Notes: generated by a model not told the origin, from the letters alone. 64,000 nucleotides of DNA from Puffinus mauretanicus (GCA_023333565.1 JAJKFH010004053.1:4900001-4964000); one strand, 5' to 3'; positions 14,586 through 27,480 are shown, numbered from the stretch's first letter. Numbers and translations are program-made.

Positions 14586-14630
14586 TATTATCATTACTAT
14601 TACTATTACTACTACTATTATTTAGTAATA
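14586..14630. repeat. Trinucleotide-rich simple repeat (ATT/ACT)
   Basis: Interspersed ATT and ACT units (TTACTATTACTATTACTACT and neighbours) over about 45 bases, an impure microsatellite. Confidence 0.85.
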
Positions 14631-14814
14631 AGACATTTTCATTCTACTTTATGAGAATTTTTTGAGTCCGAGGTGCCCCCCCCCAAAAAAAAGAAAAAAA
14701 AAGGTTCACAGATGTTTGCACACTGTGTCCTGACTTAACCATTTCTGATTTTAAAAGCCAGGATGGTCTTCCCTAAAATCCGTCTCAAAAAGCACGCAAC
14801 CGTTCCTGCTTCCA

Positions 14815-14882
14815 ACCCCCGACGGGACGCGCCCGCTCCACGCAGAGCGGCCCGGCGTGCCCGGGGGTGGCGGGGCGGCAGA
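14815..14882. other. Small CpG-rich spot
   Basis: About 13 CpG sites in 65 bp, including GACGGGACGCGCCCGCTCCA and GAGCGGCCCGGCGTGCCCGG, flanked by AT-rich sequence. It may be a short unmethylated regulatory element or a GC-rich repeat scrap. It is below island length. Confidence 0.55.
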
Positions 14883-15133
14883 AGAATCTGAATCAGGGTA
14901 ACCTGAATCCCAGTGAACGGTGCCGCTCAAGCATGTTTACAGCTGCCTTTGCCGTTTCCGAATACATCTTGAATTTTTTGTTAAATTGCGCAGATAATTA
15001 AAGCCTCTTCATATTTACAGTCTGCTTCATTGGTACCATGAATTCTGTTTTCAGTTACTGTCTGCAAATTCCCTCTCTGCGCAATTTCATACTAAGCAAT
15101 AACACTTCATTTTACATAAGTTTTATCTGATGT

Positions 15134-15244
15134 CCCCATACAGAGCTGCCAGCTGTACAGCAAATGTGCAGCTCTCAAACTGAGGCCTACTAGGCCACAG
15201 GCTCCATCCTGAGATCTGTAAGGCACCTTGCTGTCATTGGCAAG
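15134..15244 (+). repeat. Dispersed direct repeat, copy B
   Basis: About 111 bp, the partner of copy A, 1.27 kb away. It begins CCCCATACAGAGCTGCCAGC. It contains an internal inverted pair GAGCTGC...GCAGCTC that copy A lacks. Origin could be an unknown interspersed repeat or an old local duplication. Confidence 0.85.
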
Positions 15245-16489
15245 CGTTCCCTGCTATCGCTGCTACCATCGCTCCACACTACACACAACTTAAAATCATC
15301 TGATTATTAGAATTTGTGGTCCACACTCCATTTTATCCTTTATTTAATCTATCCCCAGATCACACATTTGTTTAAATGTTTTGGCTGGTTTACAAATCAT
15401 GCAGCCATCTGCACAGTAGGTGTGACACCATTTTTTAGACAAAAGTTACATTACAAAACAACAAAGATAAAGTCATTTGAAATGCTTTGGTGTTTGTTAT
15501 TCTGCCTGGTTTGCTTGGACCAACTCTAAGAAATAAATAGAATTATCTGTGTAAATCGATGAACATCTATGAAAAACAACACCCAGCAGAACGCAGAGCT
15601 TGCTCCATTACCTACGTTAATATCATGACAGCTGAGGAGAGATGACCTGGCCCACTTCTCATCTCTCCTGTACAGATGGCTATTAAAGAGAAAGTATCCC
15701 TTTTGTATGGTCCATGCAGAAACCCTTTATGGGCTTTTCAAATAAGCCAGCATTGCCCACAGGAGAGTAGCTTCCTGTTAGTATTAAACAGCCCAGATTT
15801 CGTCTGTTTTGTAACCCAGCTCCTCACAAAATAAACCTGCGTTTTCTCAGATTTAACACCAAATGCTGGTTTTCCTGGGTATTTCAATTGCATCTACTCA
15901 TTTTGCAGACAAGGTAACCAAGTTTCCTCTAACTTTTGGACAACTCCTTACCAGCTCTGCCTTTAAATAGGAGATTCCCAGGCATCCAAATGATTTTCTG
16001 ATGCTAACAGGGTATGATCCGTCTCTTCACTATAAATCAGCAATTTCCATTTCTTACTACCCAGGAATCAGTGAAAGATGACTGACAAAAGGAACTCTCC
16101 ACCTCCTTCCTCCTCTAGCGTGTAGATGCGTATCTTTGGATTCTTTTTCTCCAAACCTCAGGTAAGAGGGACTTCACAATGTCAAGTTTTACTGTACGGT
16201 GATTAAACTGACATTCTGAAGACGTGTTACTTGAGGTCAACGTGGTGCAACAAGTATTAGTTGCCCAGCACAGCTTTCTGCGTATGTGAAAGGAAAATCA
16301 TCAGGCATTAGACGAATAACAGAATGTGTGAATGCCACATGCTATTACAACCAACCTAAAATTTTCTTGGGCTTCAGAAAGCCGATTGAGGAATTTCCTT
16401 TGTCTCGACATCAGTGATGTTGTCCACACGTACCATAATGTACACTGCACAAATGTGAGGCAAATAAGATGATTTATTTTTATAGGTTT

Positions 16490-16518
16490 ATTATGCATGC
16501 AGTTAATACATGCATAAT
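16490..16518. other. Palindromic ATGCAT element with POU-like site
   Basis: ATTATGCATG (16490-16499) and CATGCATAAT (16509-16518) form a perfect 10-bp inverted repeat around a 9-base spacer. ATGCAAAC, an octamer-like POU motif, follows immediately on the + strand (16517-16524). Confidence 0.75.
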
Positions 16519-19500
16519 GCAAACATGCATATCCACATAACACACAAGCATATATACATATTATATACTTATATCACTGTCACTGAAAAACTCAAAAATC
16601 ATGAGTTGCACTAAAATGTGTCTTTATGTCTTCTAATGGTTACATACTGCTTGTTATTGTAAAACATAGCTGTAAAATTCCTTTGCAGAGAAATTAAAAT
16701 GTTAGATCCCACTTTCTATATACTTTTCTTTTTAAACTACAATTGTTTCAGCACAGATTTGTTTACTTGGGGCTTAATGAAGTATTTGCTGGTGTAAACG
16801 AGAATTCTTCTTGTCAACTGCAGGGTTGCTTCATCCTGTTTTCCCATTTGCTTCCTAACTTTGGTGCTCGGCATCTTTTTTTCTTTCCCTTCATTTCCTC
16901 CTCCTGCTCACACCTGCTACCTCGATCAACACTACACAACATCCTCCCCTCAAAAACAAGCGCCCCCTCACCACAACAGACTTCACAAAAAACATGTTTT
17001 ATACAGGATACTGAAAAGGTTAAAAAAAGAAAAGACTGTTTACTTCTCAGAAACGACCTATATACAAATTGTCAAAAGTAGGATTGCAAAAAGGTACCGA
17101 ATCCTGACCGTCACACCCTTCCCCCTTGCTCCCTGACTTTTCAGAGGGGTAGGGGCTTTTGCTGTGACACTGGGGCTTGCTTTCTCCATCGACAAAAGTA
17201 GCAGCAAACTACAAAGATTGTGTCTGTTTCCCCCTTTTATCATTCTCTTTGTCAGCCTGATCAGTCCTCAATGGTAAATGTGCTGCTCTGTTGTGCACAG
17301 CCAGCGGCTCGCAATTTGCTCACTATGTTTCATGAGACAGTTGTTTGTGGCTGTTTGGAACACATTTACCTCTTTGGGGATTTATGCGCTAGTTGCAATG
17401 CCAACCTCCATAGTGATAGAGATTTCTTTCTAACTAAAATAGATAATTAGAAGCTGGTAATTATTGGTCAAGAATTATCAGAGTGCAAAAAATTAAGCTC
17501 TTCATAAATAGTTCTTGGCAATGTCATCTCTTTATATTTTCTCATGCCTAACATCACTTTATTCAGAGCACTTACAAATTTACACTACTGATGTTGAGCC
17601 TCATAATTTTATATGGAGTAATTCCTTTTCTGAGTTAAACATGTCCGAACTCCCCCAGTTCCGATCCACTCGGTATGTGCATGTGTGCAAAATCCTAGGC
17701 AAATGTTAGGGCAACTGTTTATTCTATTTACACTACAGATACTACAGAGGTAAAGGAACCAGTGGAAGAAAAAACAATGTTTAGCTTGTCTGCTTAAAAT
17801 AACAGGGAAAATAATAGGAGGAGCAGTGGAGTGCAGCAAATAGAACACAAACAATGGCAGACTCTCTTCCTACCCTCTCAGGTCAAACGCCAACTGTAAA
17901 CTATGTGAGCAAAACAAAGGGATGCCAGAAAGCCTCCCTCTTTTCCACAGACACCATGCACCCAGAAATAGAATTTTCTCAAAGAAAGCTGCTAAAAATG
18001 CTACATATTCCACTCAGAGGGAAAAGTAAAAGAAAGAAGGCTGCTGAAGAATTACCATGTTTGCCAGCACTTTCTAAACCCATGTGAAACGCGCCTGGAT
18101 TTACGTTTCCTCCTTTCCCACTCAGAAGCGGAGAAATTGTTTTACCAACAGATTTCAATACACACACCGACAAACATGGCAATCATCCTCATGATTATCC
18201 AAACAAAAGTACATGCTTACATCTAGGTCCAAAATAATGCCTAAACAGAGGCCCTATTTAAAAAAGCCCACAGTTTGCCTCGCTTTCTGTGCGCTGGCAT
18301 CCCCTAGCCTAAGCTTGAATCAGTGTGTAGTTTAAGCAAACACGGGTGTTGCTTGACGAAGCACGGTGTCTAGAAATGTGTGGACAGATCTGGCAGTCGG
18401 AACTCTTGAACTTTCACTCACTTAATGCAAGCAAGGAATTCCACTTCTTTGCCTCTTTGTCCTCATCTATTCAATGGAAAAGGCTTATTGCCCTGTCCCA
18501 TCACAAAGATGTTGGGAAGACTCGATTAAAGGCTGCAGAACAGTTTTAGAATGGGAAGTTCTAGAAGCAATGAACTTGTAGTTACTGAGGAAGGCCATCC
18601 CTATGACATCTTTTTAATATATAACTTGCATAATAATGAATGTAAATTGTACAGTTGTCAAAGATACTTAAAGTTACACTTCACTGGGTCATCTGCAGAT
18701 TTTATTTTCCATTAGGTGGCATAATCCCTCTTGTTGAATTGATTGAAATGTATAATAAAATCTGTAAAAACACTATATACCCTCCTAACAAAGAAGAGTA
18801 AGAGGCTTTTCAAATAGCCTCTAATCCCTCTTCCCCTGCTAAATGTCTAGTTGAGATTATATTTGATTAGACAAAAACACACACATACACACAACCTAAA
18901 AATACCTACCCTCAGTGGAGCTATTTTAGCCAACAAAGTAATTCCGGTTGCCTTATTTAAAAGTCTAAGTTTCACACTGGGGTTTTATAAACATATCTTT
19001 GCCTCAGTGACCTTCCGTAATGCAACTTCTCTCTGTGGATGTTAGCAACATGAACTCAGTTTATATCCCAGGATCGTGTTCAAGGGGCACAGTAATTAGA
19101 CGGGACACCATCAACTTTTCTAGGCTCCCAAACTGCTAAAAAGATGGTGAGTAGCAACCGTTTCCCTCAGCTGGCTGAGCATGTATCTCTACCAGTGGTT
19201 CCTACCCATTTCTGAGTGGAGTCTGGCAGATGACTTTCCACCTTCTTGTTTGTCCCATGTCCCAGCTGCCTCCCCTTTTCTCTTTTCCCTGAATTATGAT
19301 TATGGAGTCCTTCAGGTAAGAAGACACTACATCCATCAATAACCGCAACATAGATAATGCTAGCATTTTACTATGAGAGGAAATAACAGTTCCTGAGACT
19401 GTGTGATGACGTCTGTAAAGGCATTTATTGCCCCTACATTTGATCTAGGGATTATCACACTGTTTGACTTTTAACGCCTGCCTTCCCAGATTATCTTCCC

Positions 19501-22266
19501 TCTCTCTCGCATTTAAAGTCTTTTTTTCTCTCTCTCTTCCTGAAGCTTTCTCAGTTTCCCTTCCCCAGAGGAACAAAGACACTACATCTTGTTCTGCCAA
19601 TCTCCTACTGGGAAAGCAGGGCAGGAAGACATGTTTTATCAGATACATGTAAGAAAGGGAGGGACCATCATGTTTAGGAAACCATTTTTTGTTGTTTGGT
19701 AAATGTGCTGTGTCAACAAGTCAATATTCACTTAAATGTTTCATCTAATATATTTTTCAATCTACACTTGATATGCACACAGATATCTATGGGTATATAT
19801 ATGGGTTATGTATTACATATACTCACACAAATGTGTTGACATGCATGTTTTCTGTATTATATATGAATACTATATGCCTACCTACAGATGCACATAAACT
19901 AAGGCCAATTTTAAATAGCTTGATGTCACCCCTTGAACCTTTCTCTCTAAACAGAATACGGTCTTGGAAAAAGGCCTGTGAACAATGATATAAATTAAAG
20001 GGGAGGGGGGAGAGTGAAATTAGAAAGATAGCTAAGGAAAAATCCAATTAGTGGTGAGAAGGCTAACGGAATTGGAGATCAGAAATTATTTTTCCCTGTG
20101 CTTCGATTCTGAGGTCACATTCAAAACTCTCCAGAATGTTGATATTCCTTTCACTCCACCCCAACACAAAATCCCCTTGCATTTACTTAATCGAGGCTAC
20201 ATCATTAGGAGCTGCACTGTTAAGTCTGGCAGTGCAGATAAGAATCTTCCACTGAACACAGATTACAAGCATGACCGGCAAATCTCCCTGCATGTTTTGC
20301 AAGCTCTTTCTTTATTTCACTGGGAAGATTTTATATTAAGCACATTTAAATCTGTGTCACTATGGTTATGTCATGAAGCAATATCATGCATGATTAGATA
20401 CAACACAGACAAAACAATTAAATATTTTTTAACAGATTCTCTTTCTCATTCAACCTCAACCTTTTAGAAATAAAATATAGGCAGTTAATAGCTCAGTTTG
20501 AGAAAATCTCAGTCTTTTCAGATCTGCAGGCTGAAGCAAGCTGACTGGATTTGTCCTGCTTTACTGTCTTGATCATTTGAAATGTCCTTTCTCTCCTCCC
20601 ATTCTAACTCTTTACTAAAAATCATCCAGAAAATAGAGAAGAAAAAAAAGAAAATCTGAGTATTTCATGAAAGAAGTGGGCTCCTATTCCGAAAATGTGA
20701 GGCACTTGGGAAGTGGGTGGCAAGCAAACACACCACTCTGCCATTCCAGCACCATCCCTTACCCACAGTGTCCATATTCCTTGTGCCACTCTATGCTACA
20801 ATTAAGAACATGTCAAACACTGGATTCAAAGAAAACAGCAGAAATGGTGAGTTCTGTTGTTGGTAATAACCTACTTTTAAATTCCACGTTACTGACCCAG
20901 ATTGAATACTGTGAAGCAGTTCAAATTATCTCCTCCCCAAGGACGCAAAATATCAAAACTAAGGCTTAATCCAAAAGGCAAATCGCTTTGCTCCTTTACG
21001 TTTGCGTTTATTCATTTTTATGAAAAGTATATAAAATGTTCATGCTCTAAATGTATTAAAACTTATTAATAAAGTACCCAGGAAAATGGGCTATTAAGTT
21101 TTGGCAGGTAACTTTACCGTGCAGCCAAATTACTAGTGCTCATGGAAGAAATCTGCATGTTACCTTTAAAGAAAAAAAATGAGCATCAAACTAAGTATAA
21201 AATGAAAAAAAACCAGCAAATTATCTTCTGTTGGATATGTAATTACTGGCTTCTATACCATATCGTTTGGTCTGTGCTTTGCATGCTTTTCTATTATTAT
21301 AGCAAGAAAAACAGTGTAAGGGAAACAGGAGTATAAAATCAATGGTATCCATCTCTGTCTTGAAATGTGAAATTTGGAAAAGAGGCTAAAAACAAAACGA
21401 GACAATCCTGGCAATGTTATCTTATTAGCGGGCAAATGATGTGCTTGATAAATTTAATTGGTTGATAGAACTCTTAGTGCTATTACTGAGTGGTTACCAA
21501 ATTGAAAACATTATGGGTAATCCTAGGGGAATAAGCAAGTAATAGGAAAATATGAATATCAAAGAAAAAGCAGCTTTTGTTTTATTCCAATTTACAACTG
21601 TAACAGCCTTGTAAACATCAAGCCAGGCTTGGATTCAGGAATCCTAAAAGACTTTTTTAAATGCTTGTACCTTAAAGAGCAGATTCCATTACTGAATACT
21701 ACAATTCCTTATTTTTTCAAATAAATGATAGTATTTAATTGTATACAGATAGGCTCAGGATTTTTTTCCAGACTGCTCAAACACAACAAACAATACTATT
21801 TTATGGCCATTTGAATTATTTATATTTCCTAATGACAAAAACTCGCCAGTTTTGATTTGGTACCAAGGTGCTTGAGAAGTACACAGTAGTGTCATTACCA
21901 TAATAACTTCTGAAATTAAAACCTGTCTAAAACTCTACGGAAAGCTAACATCCAGTTCATTAACCATTCCTGTTAGTTTGTTTTCAATAATGCAAAAATG
22001 ATTAGAAGTTTAATTTGCTAATCACCTGTGTTTTGACTGGCAGTGGATATACAATTCTCTGCAGAAGTCTAAACTAGCCCTTGCAGAAAATAAAATATGC
22101 TAATGCTTTATCAAGTCTAATAATATGAATAAAAAAATCAATCATGCCTACGTTAATCATTGATGGATGCACAATTAATTTCTCCTTAACTCTGTTTAAT
22201 TTTAGAGGCAATGATGATCATGAGTAAGAGAAATGGCTATCTGTCTTTCAGAAGTTTTAGTGCTTC

Positions 22267-22272
22267 ACTTAC
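22267..22272 (-). other. ZNF521: Splice donor of the ZNF521 85-bp exon
   Basis: The minus strand reads ATGATTG then GTAAGT, a consensus donor. It leaves a phase-1 G for the next exon. Confidence 0.94.
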
Positions 22273-22357
22273 CAATCATGTGGTTTGCAACATGAACTTG
22301 GATATCCCATTCGTTGTAGAAAACCATCTGACATTTGATGCACTGGTAGGTCTTCTT
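22273..22357 (-). CDS. ZNF521: ZNF521 small coding exon (one C2H2 finger)
   Basis: This 85-bp exon follows the giant exon 16.4 kb downstream. It reads [20 protein letters not shown] and then VHVANHMI plus one leftover G, that is 28 codons and one base (in-phase 0, out-phase 1). The phase matches the end of the giant exon, giving the junction SQTEE-KKTYQC; mammalian ZNF521 reads SQSDEKKTYQC here. It holds a complete C2H2 finger (Cys-x2-Cys ... His-x3-His) in the C-terminal finger group. The trailing G should start an Asp codon (HMID in the family) completed by the next exon, which I did not find between 1 and 22272. It is too short to appear as a long reading frame. I identified it by protein recall and splice-site agreement. 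No defects are visible. Confidence 0.96.
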
Positions 22358-22377
22358 CTAAAGAAACAAGGGTAGAT
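22358..22377 (-). other. ZNF521: Splice acceptor of the ZNF521 85-bp exon
   Basis: The minus strand reads ATCTACCCTTGTTTCTTTAG and then AAGAAGACC. It is a pyrimidine-rich tract ending in TAG, with the Lys-Lys-Thr codons of the exon immediately after it. Confidence 0.93.
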
Positions 22378-25300
22378 AAAATTTACTGAAACATACAATT
22401 GGAACCATGTCATTATAACTCAAAATACTGAGTTCAAAGTGGTCATTTAAAACTCTCCAGCAGTGTTTTCATTAAGGCTTAATTATTAATATTAAAAAAT
22501 AACACTCTGCAGTTCTGTAGTACCTGTTATCTGACTTTCCTGAAACTCTGTAGAGATTGGTTTTTTTCAGCTTCCTAAGTCCATGGACAGACCAGTATTG
22601 CTGCAACACCAGCTTTACATTCATGGAAGGCAAAATGTGGGATGTGATTCAAACAACACGGAAATCAGTGTGAATCCTTCACTTTATACCAATGGATCAG
22701 GCCCACTACAGAACTGGGGAGAAGCCAGGAACAGAACACAGAAATCAGAAATCTGCTTCTCCCTCATTCTCAACTGGGCTGCAGAATCTCCTCTGCACCA
22801 TAGATTTTAAATGGTCCATCAGGTTGCCATCTTTCAAGGAGGGAAAAATCCCTGCGAGTCTGGACAAATGGTTACTGTATCCAGTTGCTTCAATATCTAT
22901 TGGCAAGCCTGTACTATAACTGGGAAGGCTGGTTAGAAACCAGCCGGAGAGCAATCCTTCTGGCCACATTAGATTGGGTCTGACTTACTTAAAAATCATG
23001 GTGTATACAGATCAGATTTCATTATAAACAAGGAAATGCGTTACTCTGCTCTCTTTGGTGCATGGGAAAAGTTTTTCGTTTGTGTCTTGGTGTCTTTCAA
23101 AAGACATCTGCTATTTCACTTTTCTACAAGGTATATCACTTGTCCAAGACATTTTAACATCCTAGGAAAGTAATTTTCTTTTCTCTTATTATTTTTCTTG
23201 ACCTGAATTGGCCAGAGATTTGATATTGGAAAGCATTGCTTTAAAAGTGAAAACTAAGAGTATATTAAAAAGTAAAATTTTGGTTTTTCATCATAAGACT
23301 TAAAATCTGCAGTTATCCAGGCATCTAATGAGACAAGGCGGATTCATAAAATTATTCAACTGCATAATTGTAGTACCAAGGACTCAAGTCCTAAGGTAAA
23401 AGTCCTGGAGAGCTCAATTGTTGCTTTGAAGATGCAATGAAGGCAAGGTAAGCCCTGAACTGCCACATCAAGGCAGTAACTCAAGAGACACGTATCTTTC
23501 TGTACAGCCACAGACACCTTGCCTACATCAGCAAAAAGAAAAAAAAAGGAAAAACATATATTTTTTAAAGAATGTAAAGTTACAAAAAGCTGGCACAGAT
23601 GTAGTAAATTGCAGATTTTATATATATTAGTTGGGGAAGAAGTAGGTTTTACCGGATAATGTGCATTGAAAATCCAGCCTGTCTTGTATATATTTAACTT
23701 CTGAAGAGTGTTATGCAGGTATTATTGATTATATTTTAAAAAAAAAAGCTTTTTTCCTGACTCTGAACATTATTAAAGACTTGCTGGATTTGTTATCAGC
23801 ATCTAAATTTAGATGCCCTGTCCCAGGCAAATAAAGTGCCCATCCATTAACTATTTTTCTACTTCAAACCTGTAGGCAGGAATATAAAGACTTTTTCAAC
23901 ACATGTCATTTTGTCTTACCAAGTTAACTGAAAAATTAGTGACTAATCAAAGTCAACTCTGAAATTAAGTGTTCCTGTGGGCTCCTTTTTACAGTGTCCC
24001 ATTGCTTCTCATACACAGAGGCTATTTTAATTTTCTTGATGACAATAACAAAATGTATGGCATTGCTTCTCGGTGGAAATAATCATAAGCCTTTTTTGCT
24101 GTTTTTCATTTAAATCAACTCTAGTTTTCTGAAATGTAACCAAGTTAAATCCTTATGTAGACAAACAAAATCAATAGGCACCCAGAAAACAAATCTGCTT
24201 TGACTTAGTTTTACAGTTATAATTTGTAAAACCTGCTGTTTTAAAAGATACAACACTTCTTCTCTTTTTTGATGTTGTGACAATACTGGTAACATTGGTA
24301 GAAATTCAGATTCAGTCTAAGGATTTCCTATTATATGTTGGTAAATTTAACCTTACTGCACTACATCTAGATCTATCAAAGACCTCTAAATAATGACAGT
24401 CACGATCAAAGATTTATTATGCTAAGCTCTTTACAAGATGCTTTTTGATGCTGACATATAGAACAACAATATTGCATAAATAACAATCACTCTCCCTTTT
24501 TTTAAAACATTGTTTCCCTTTAGAACTAGTTAGAAAATATTTCTTACTCCCTGATGACTGGCACTATATATTGTTTATTAGCATACCCCTAGCATTATTC
24601 CTGATATGTGACTTTGTTCAAAAACAAAGAAACATAAACTTAATGGCTGGTCTTTTCTCTTGTTAGCACAGTAATGCAGAGTGCATGTCAAGAATTGTCG
24701 GCAAAATTATGACTGATGTACATAATGACAACACATACAAAGGTTGGGATTTTTTTGAAGTCTAATGCCAAAAAATACTCTTTTGACAACAATCAAAAAA
24801 TAATAATTTACTAGTGCTTACTAGCCCCTTCAAAATGATCTGACATATTTGCAGAATCACACACAGAGGTTTTCTTTTTATCATGAAGGGAATAATGTTT
24901 TTGTGACTGCTGCTTGATCAAACACTAGTTCTTTTTTGCTTCCAAACATATTCTAAAATGTTGACATCAAGTTTTATTAACTCAACACACACTCATCTCA
25001 AAGTGTATAAACTTGTGCATGGTTAAGTTTTTATTTTAAAAACAAACTCAATAAATTCCATTTAGTCTTAGATTTTCAAATGATCAAACCCAGTCATTTT
25101 CACACCACGTTGAACAAAAACCACATACTTATTTCCATATGTTTCGCATTCTAAGGAAGTCCTTTTTCACTGCAAGTTACATCTTAGTCTCACAAGCTTT
25201 GTCAGAAGAGCCATGGGACTCGTAACTTCTCACAGGAGCTCCTGGGTCCTGATGTGCTTCATGGCTGGTCCCAATTCCCTACTGTGGTGAGATCCAGGGG

Positions 25301-25571
25301 GAGACCCAGCCCCTCCTCCCTCCGTGCTCCCACCAAGGGGAAGCTTGGGGGAATAAGACAGAAATGAGCCCTGGGGTTTTGCAGCTCCATGTCCCTTGCC
25401 TGGATAGCCGGGGAAGAAGCCTTGCAGCACTTGTGTAGCACAGCACAGAAGAAAAATTGGGTTGTGACTCAAGGAGGCATTAGAATCTCTCTTGAGTGTC
25501 TCCAGCCCTTTGCAATACAAGATGGCTCCACAGAGAAACAAGCGCGGGGCTGTGACAGCCATCTTTCCTTG

Positions 25572-25597
25572 CCTCGCTGCAGCTGTTTGCAGCGAGG
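25572..25597. other. Perfect 10-bp stem hairpin
   Basis: CCTCGCTGCA (25572-25581) pairs exactly with TGCAGCGAGG (25588-25597) around a 6-base loop GCTGTT. It lies in a locally GC-rich stretch of intron. No gene is assigned to it. Confidence 0.8.
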
Positions 25598-26849
25598 AGC
25601 CCTGGCTGAGCTCCCTGCCCCTCTGCCCGAGTCACCTGTGCCTACTCGGCAGGACAGAGCGGGCACCCAGGCCTTGCTGCTCCACCTCACAGCCCAGGAC
25701 ATATCAGCTCCACACCGTGATGAAGGGTGGACAGCTGGGGGCACTTACACCCTAACCTGCCACCACTGTGGTTGCCAGAGGACACCTGTCAGCCTCCCGC
25801 GAGAGACAGAAACATGACAACATTCTCGCTCTCCCCTCCAAACACAAAAAACAAGCCGACGCGCATTTCTTGTTACAGACTAATTTCATATCAGCAAAGG
25901 TGGGCCGCAGAAGACCCTTACCAGTGCATGTCCCTATGGACTCGGGCAGGACCAGTATGGTATCTGGAGAAGCCGTATTGCGTTCTAAACTGTGCCTTGT
26001 TGCAAAACTTCCAAATGTTTGTTCCAGAGGAAAGTGACACATACGTTATCAGGTGGGATTAAGAAAGTGGTTTAACTTTTTCCTTTTATTTCTTGTATTA
26101 TTGTGGCCTCATCGTTTCATAAAAACTCTTCAATGAACAAGTCCACAAACCTTCACTAAACCCCCTCCTGTCAAGAACCTAAGTGCCAATTTGTTTCCTA
26201 CATGCTGAGTGTAAATCTGAGGCCCAAGTCATTCCTGGGGCCATTAAAAATTGTCGTAGAAGAGTAACTGCTTGGACCAGGTGTCTCACAAGGGCACCGG
26301 GCAATCTGGTTGCCCCTCGCATTCCTGTTTGCATTCCTGTTTTCACAACCAATTTAAAGCCTTCCGGCATGCAAAGCTCTGTGACTACATTTAATGACCT
26401 TTGGATTGGGCCTTCAATCCATGCAGAGCATATGCATGTGTCTCTCTAACCTTTTGAATAATTAATGTCACTTAGACCTTTAATTATTGTCCTGATCCTC
26501 ACTTGTCACTTCACAGTTCTCAGAATTTCCTTTCTATAAAGTGTCCATGTCATGTCAAACGAGGCTTTGCTCCTTCTATAAACGGCCCAAGAATATGGTC
26601 TTTCAATTGGAACTTCAATTCTGTGTCCAAAATTTTATTTGCTTTTATAAACAAAGTAAAACAACTAATAAACACTCTACTAGAGGATTTACAGTTCTAT
26701 TCAGAAGTACTTCAGAAGTATGCAGAAGATCCTTCTATGTAGCCTTCTGTGCCCTGTGACTGTCTGAGGTATCCATACATTCTTCCTTTTCTATTCCCTA
26801 GCCTCATTATATTACTTGAAAATGAACTGCATATGCTACTTATCTGTCC

Positions 26850-27480
26850 ATGCTCCACCTCCTTGTCAAAGTCATTCAGAATTTTATCATCTGCCTATTT
26901 TGTTCTGACATTTTCCCAGTTTTGTACTATCAGGGAATTTCATCACCTTACTACTTATTCTTTCTTCCAGACTACTGATACGCTGCATAAATTCAACAAA
27001 ACTGGTGCAAATAATGATTCTTAAGGCTTTCCATTATTCACACCCCTCCAACCTAACCTGCTTCAATTCACAAGACTCCTATGCTTTCCATACCCAAGCT
27101 AGTGTTTCTTTTCTTTTTTAATCAAACAAAGTATCTCTCCCTATGCCATACTTATTCACTCAACAGATTAGTCTTTTGTGCTATACAGTTTCAAAAGCTT
27201 TGCTAAAATCCTGGTAAATCATGTTTATAGGCTTCTCTGTCAGCACTTGTGGCTACTCTCTCAAAATACTCTTTATTGAAAATTTTAAGCATGATCCTCC
27301 CTTTGTGAATCTTTGCCCTCTATCCTTCATTAAATCCAAACTTTCTAGGTGTTCTTCTATCATGTCTTTGATTAGCCTTTCTCTCATGTTCCTCACTGTT
27401 TAAATCAAGCTCACAAACCAGTAATTTCATGCATAATCCTTACATCCCCTGTTAAATGTCTGTTTGGTAGCCTTTTCCCA
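26850..27480 (-). mobile_element. Decayed CR1-clade LINE reverse transcriptase fragment
   Basis: The minus strand preserves the order of reverse transcriptase landmarks of CR1/L3-type LINEs. There is a frame reading FTKGGSC (about 27288-27309), the motif-A region before AFDTV (27192-27230, damaged, with an in-frame stop), the motif-B/LGPVLFN-like region (about 26985-27030), and an Ala-Asp-Asp active-site remnant (GCAGATGAT, 26886-26894). The roughly 300-bp spacing between motifs A and C fits the family. Frameshifts and stops are present, so it is an old dead copy. Its ends are not defined; sequence upstream to about 27700 may also belong to it. CR1 clade is my best assignment and the subfamily is uncertain. 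Confidence 0.72.

Larger units (their letters stand above)
1..22272 (-). other. ZNF521 intron downstream of the 85-bp exon (partial)
   Basis: No coding exon was recognised here. I looked on the minus strand for the expected downstream fingers (HECKLCSQTF, FKCPVCFTVF, YDCTQCPQKF) and did not see them, but a by-eye search is not exhaustive. The DNA is AT-rich, with short chance reading frames on both strands. Recognisable contents are two fold-back repeats (3225-3318 and 6949-7069), an 84-bp LTR derivative (7452-7535), a GA microsatellite (9550-9565), a T/A homopolymer pair (12909-12928), a direct repeat pair (13861-13970 and 15134-15244) with CpG-rich spots between them, an ATT/ACT-rich simple repeat (14586-14630), and an AT-rich palindrome (16490-16518). 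I see nothing specific in the remainder. Confidence 0.85.

Noticed and set aside
20051..20467. 138-codon + strand frame
   Set aside because: No recognisable domain or splice context. The length is within what chance gives in 64 kb.
25389..25817. 142-codon + strand frame with overlapping frames in all phases
   Set aside because: Raised local GC lowers stop frequency in every frame. No phase stands out and no domain is seen.
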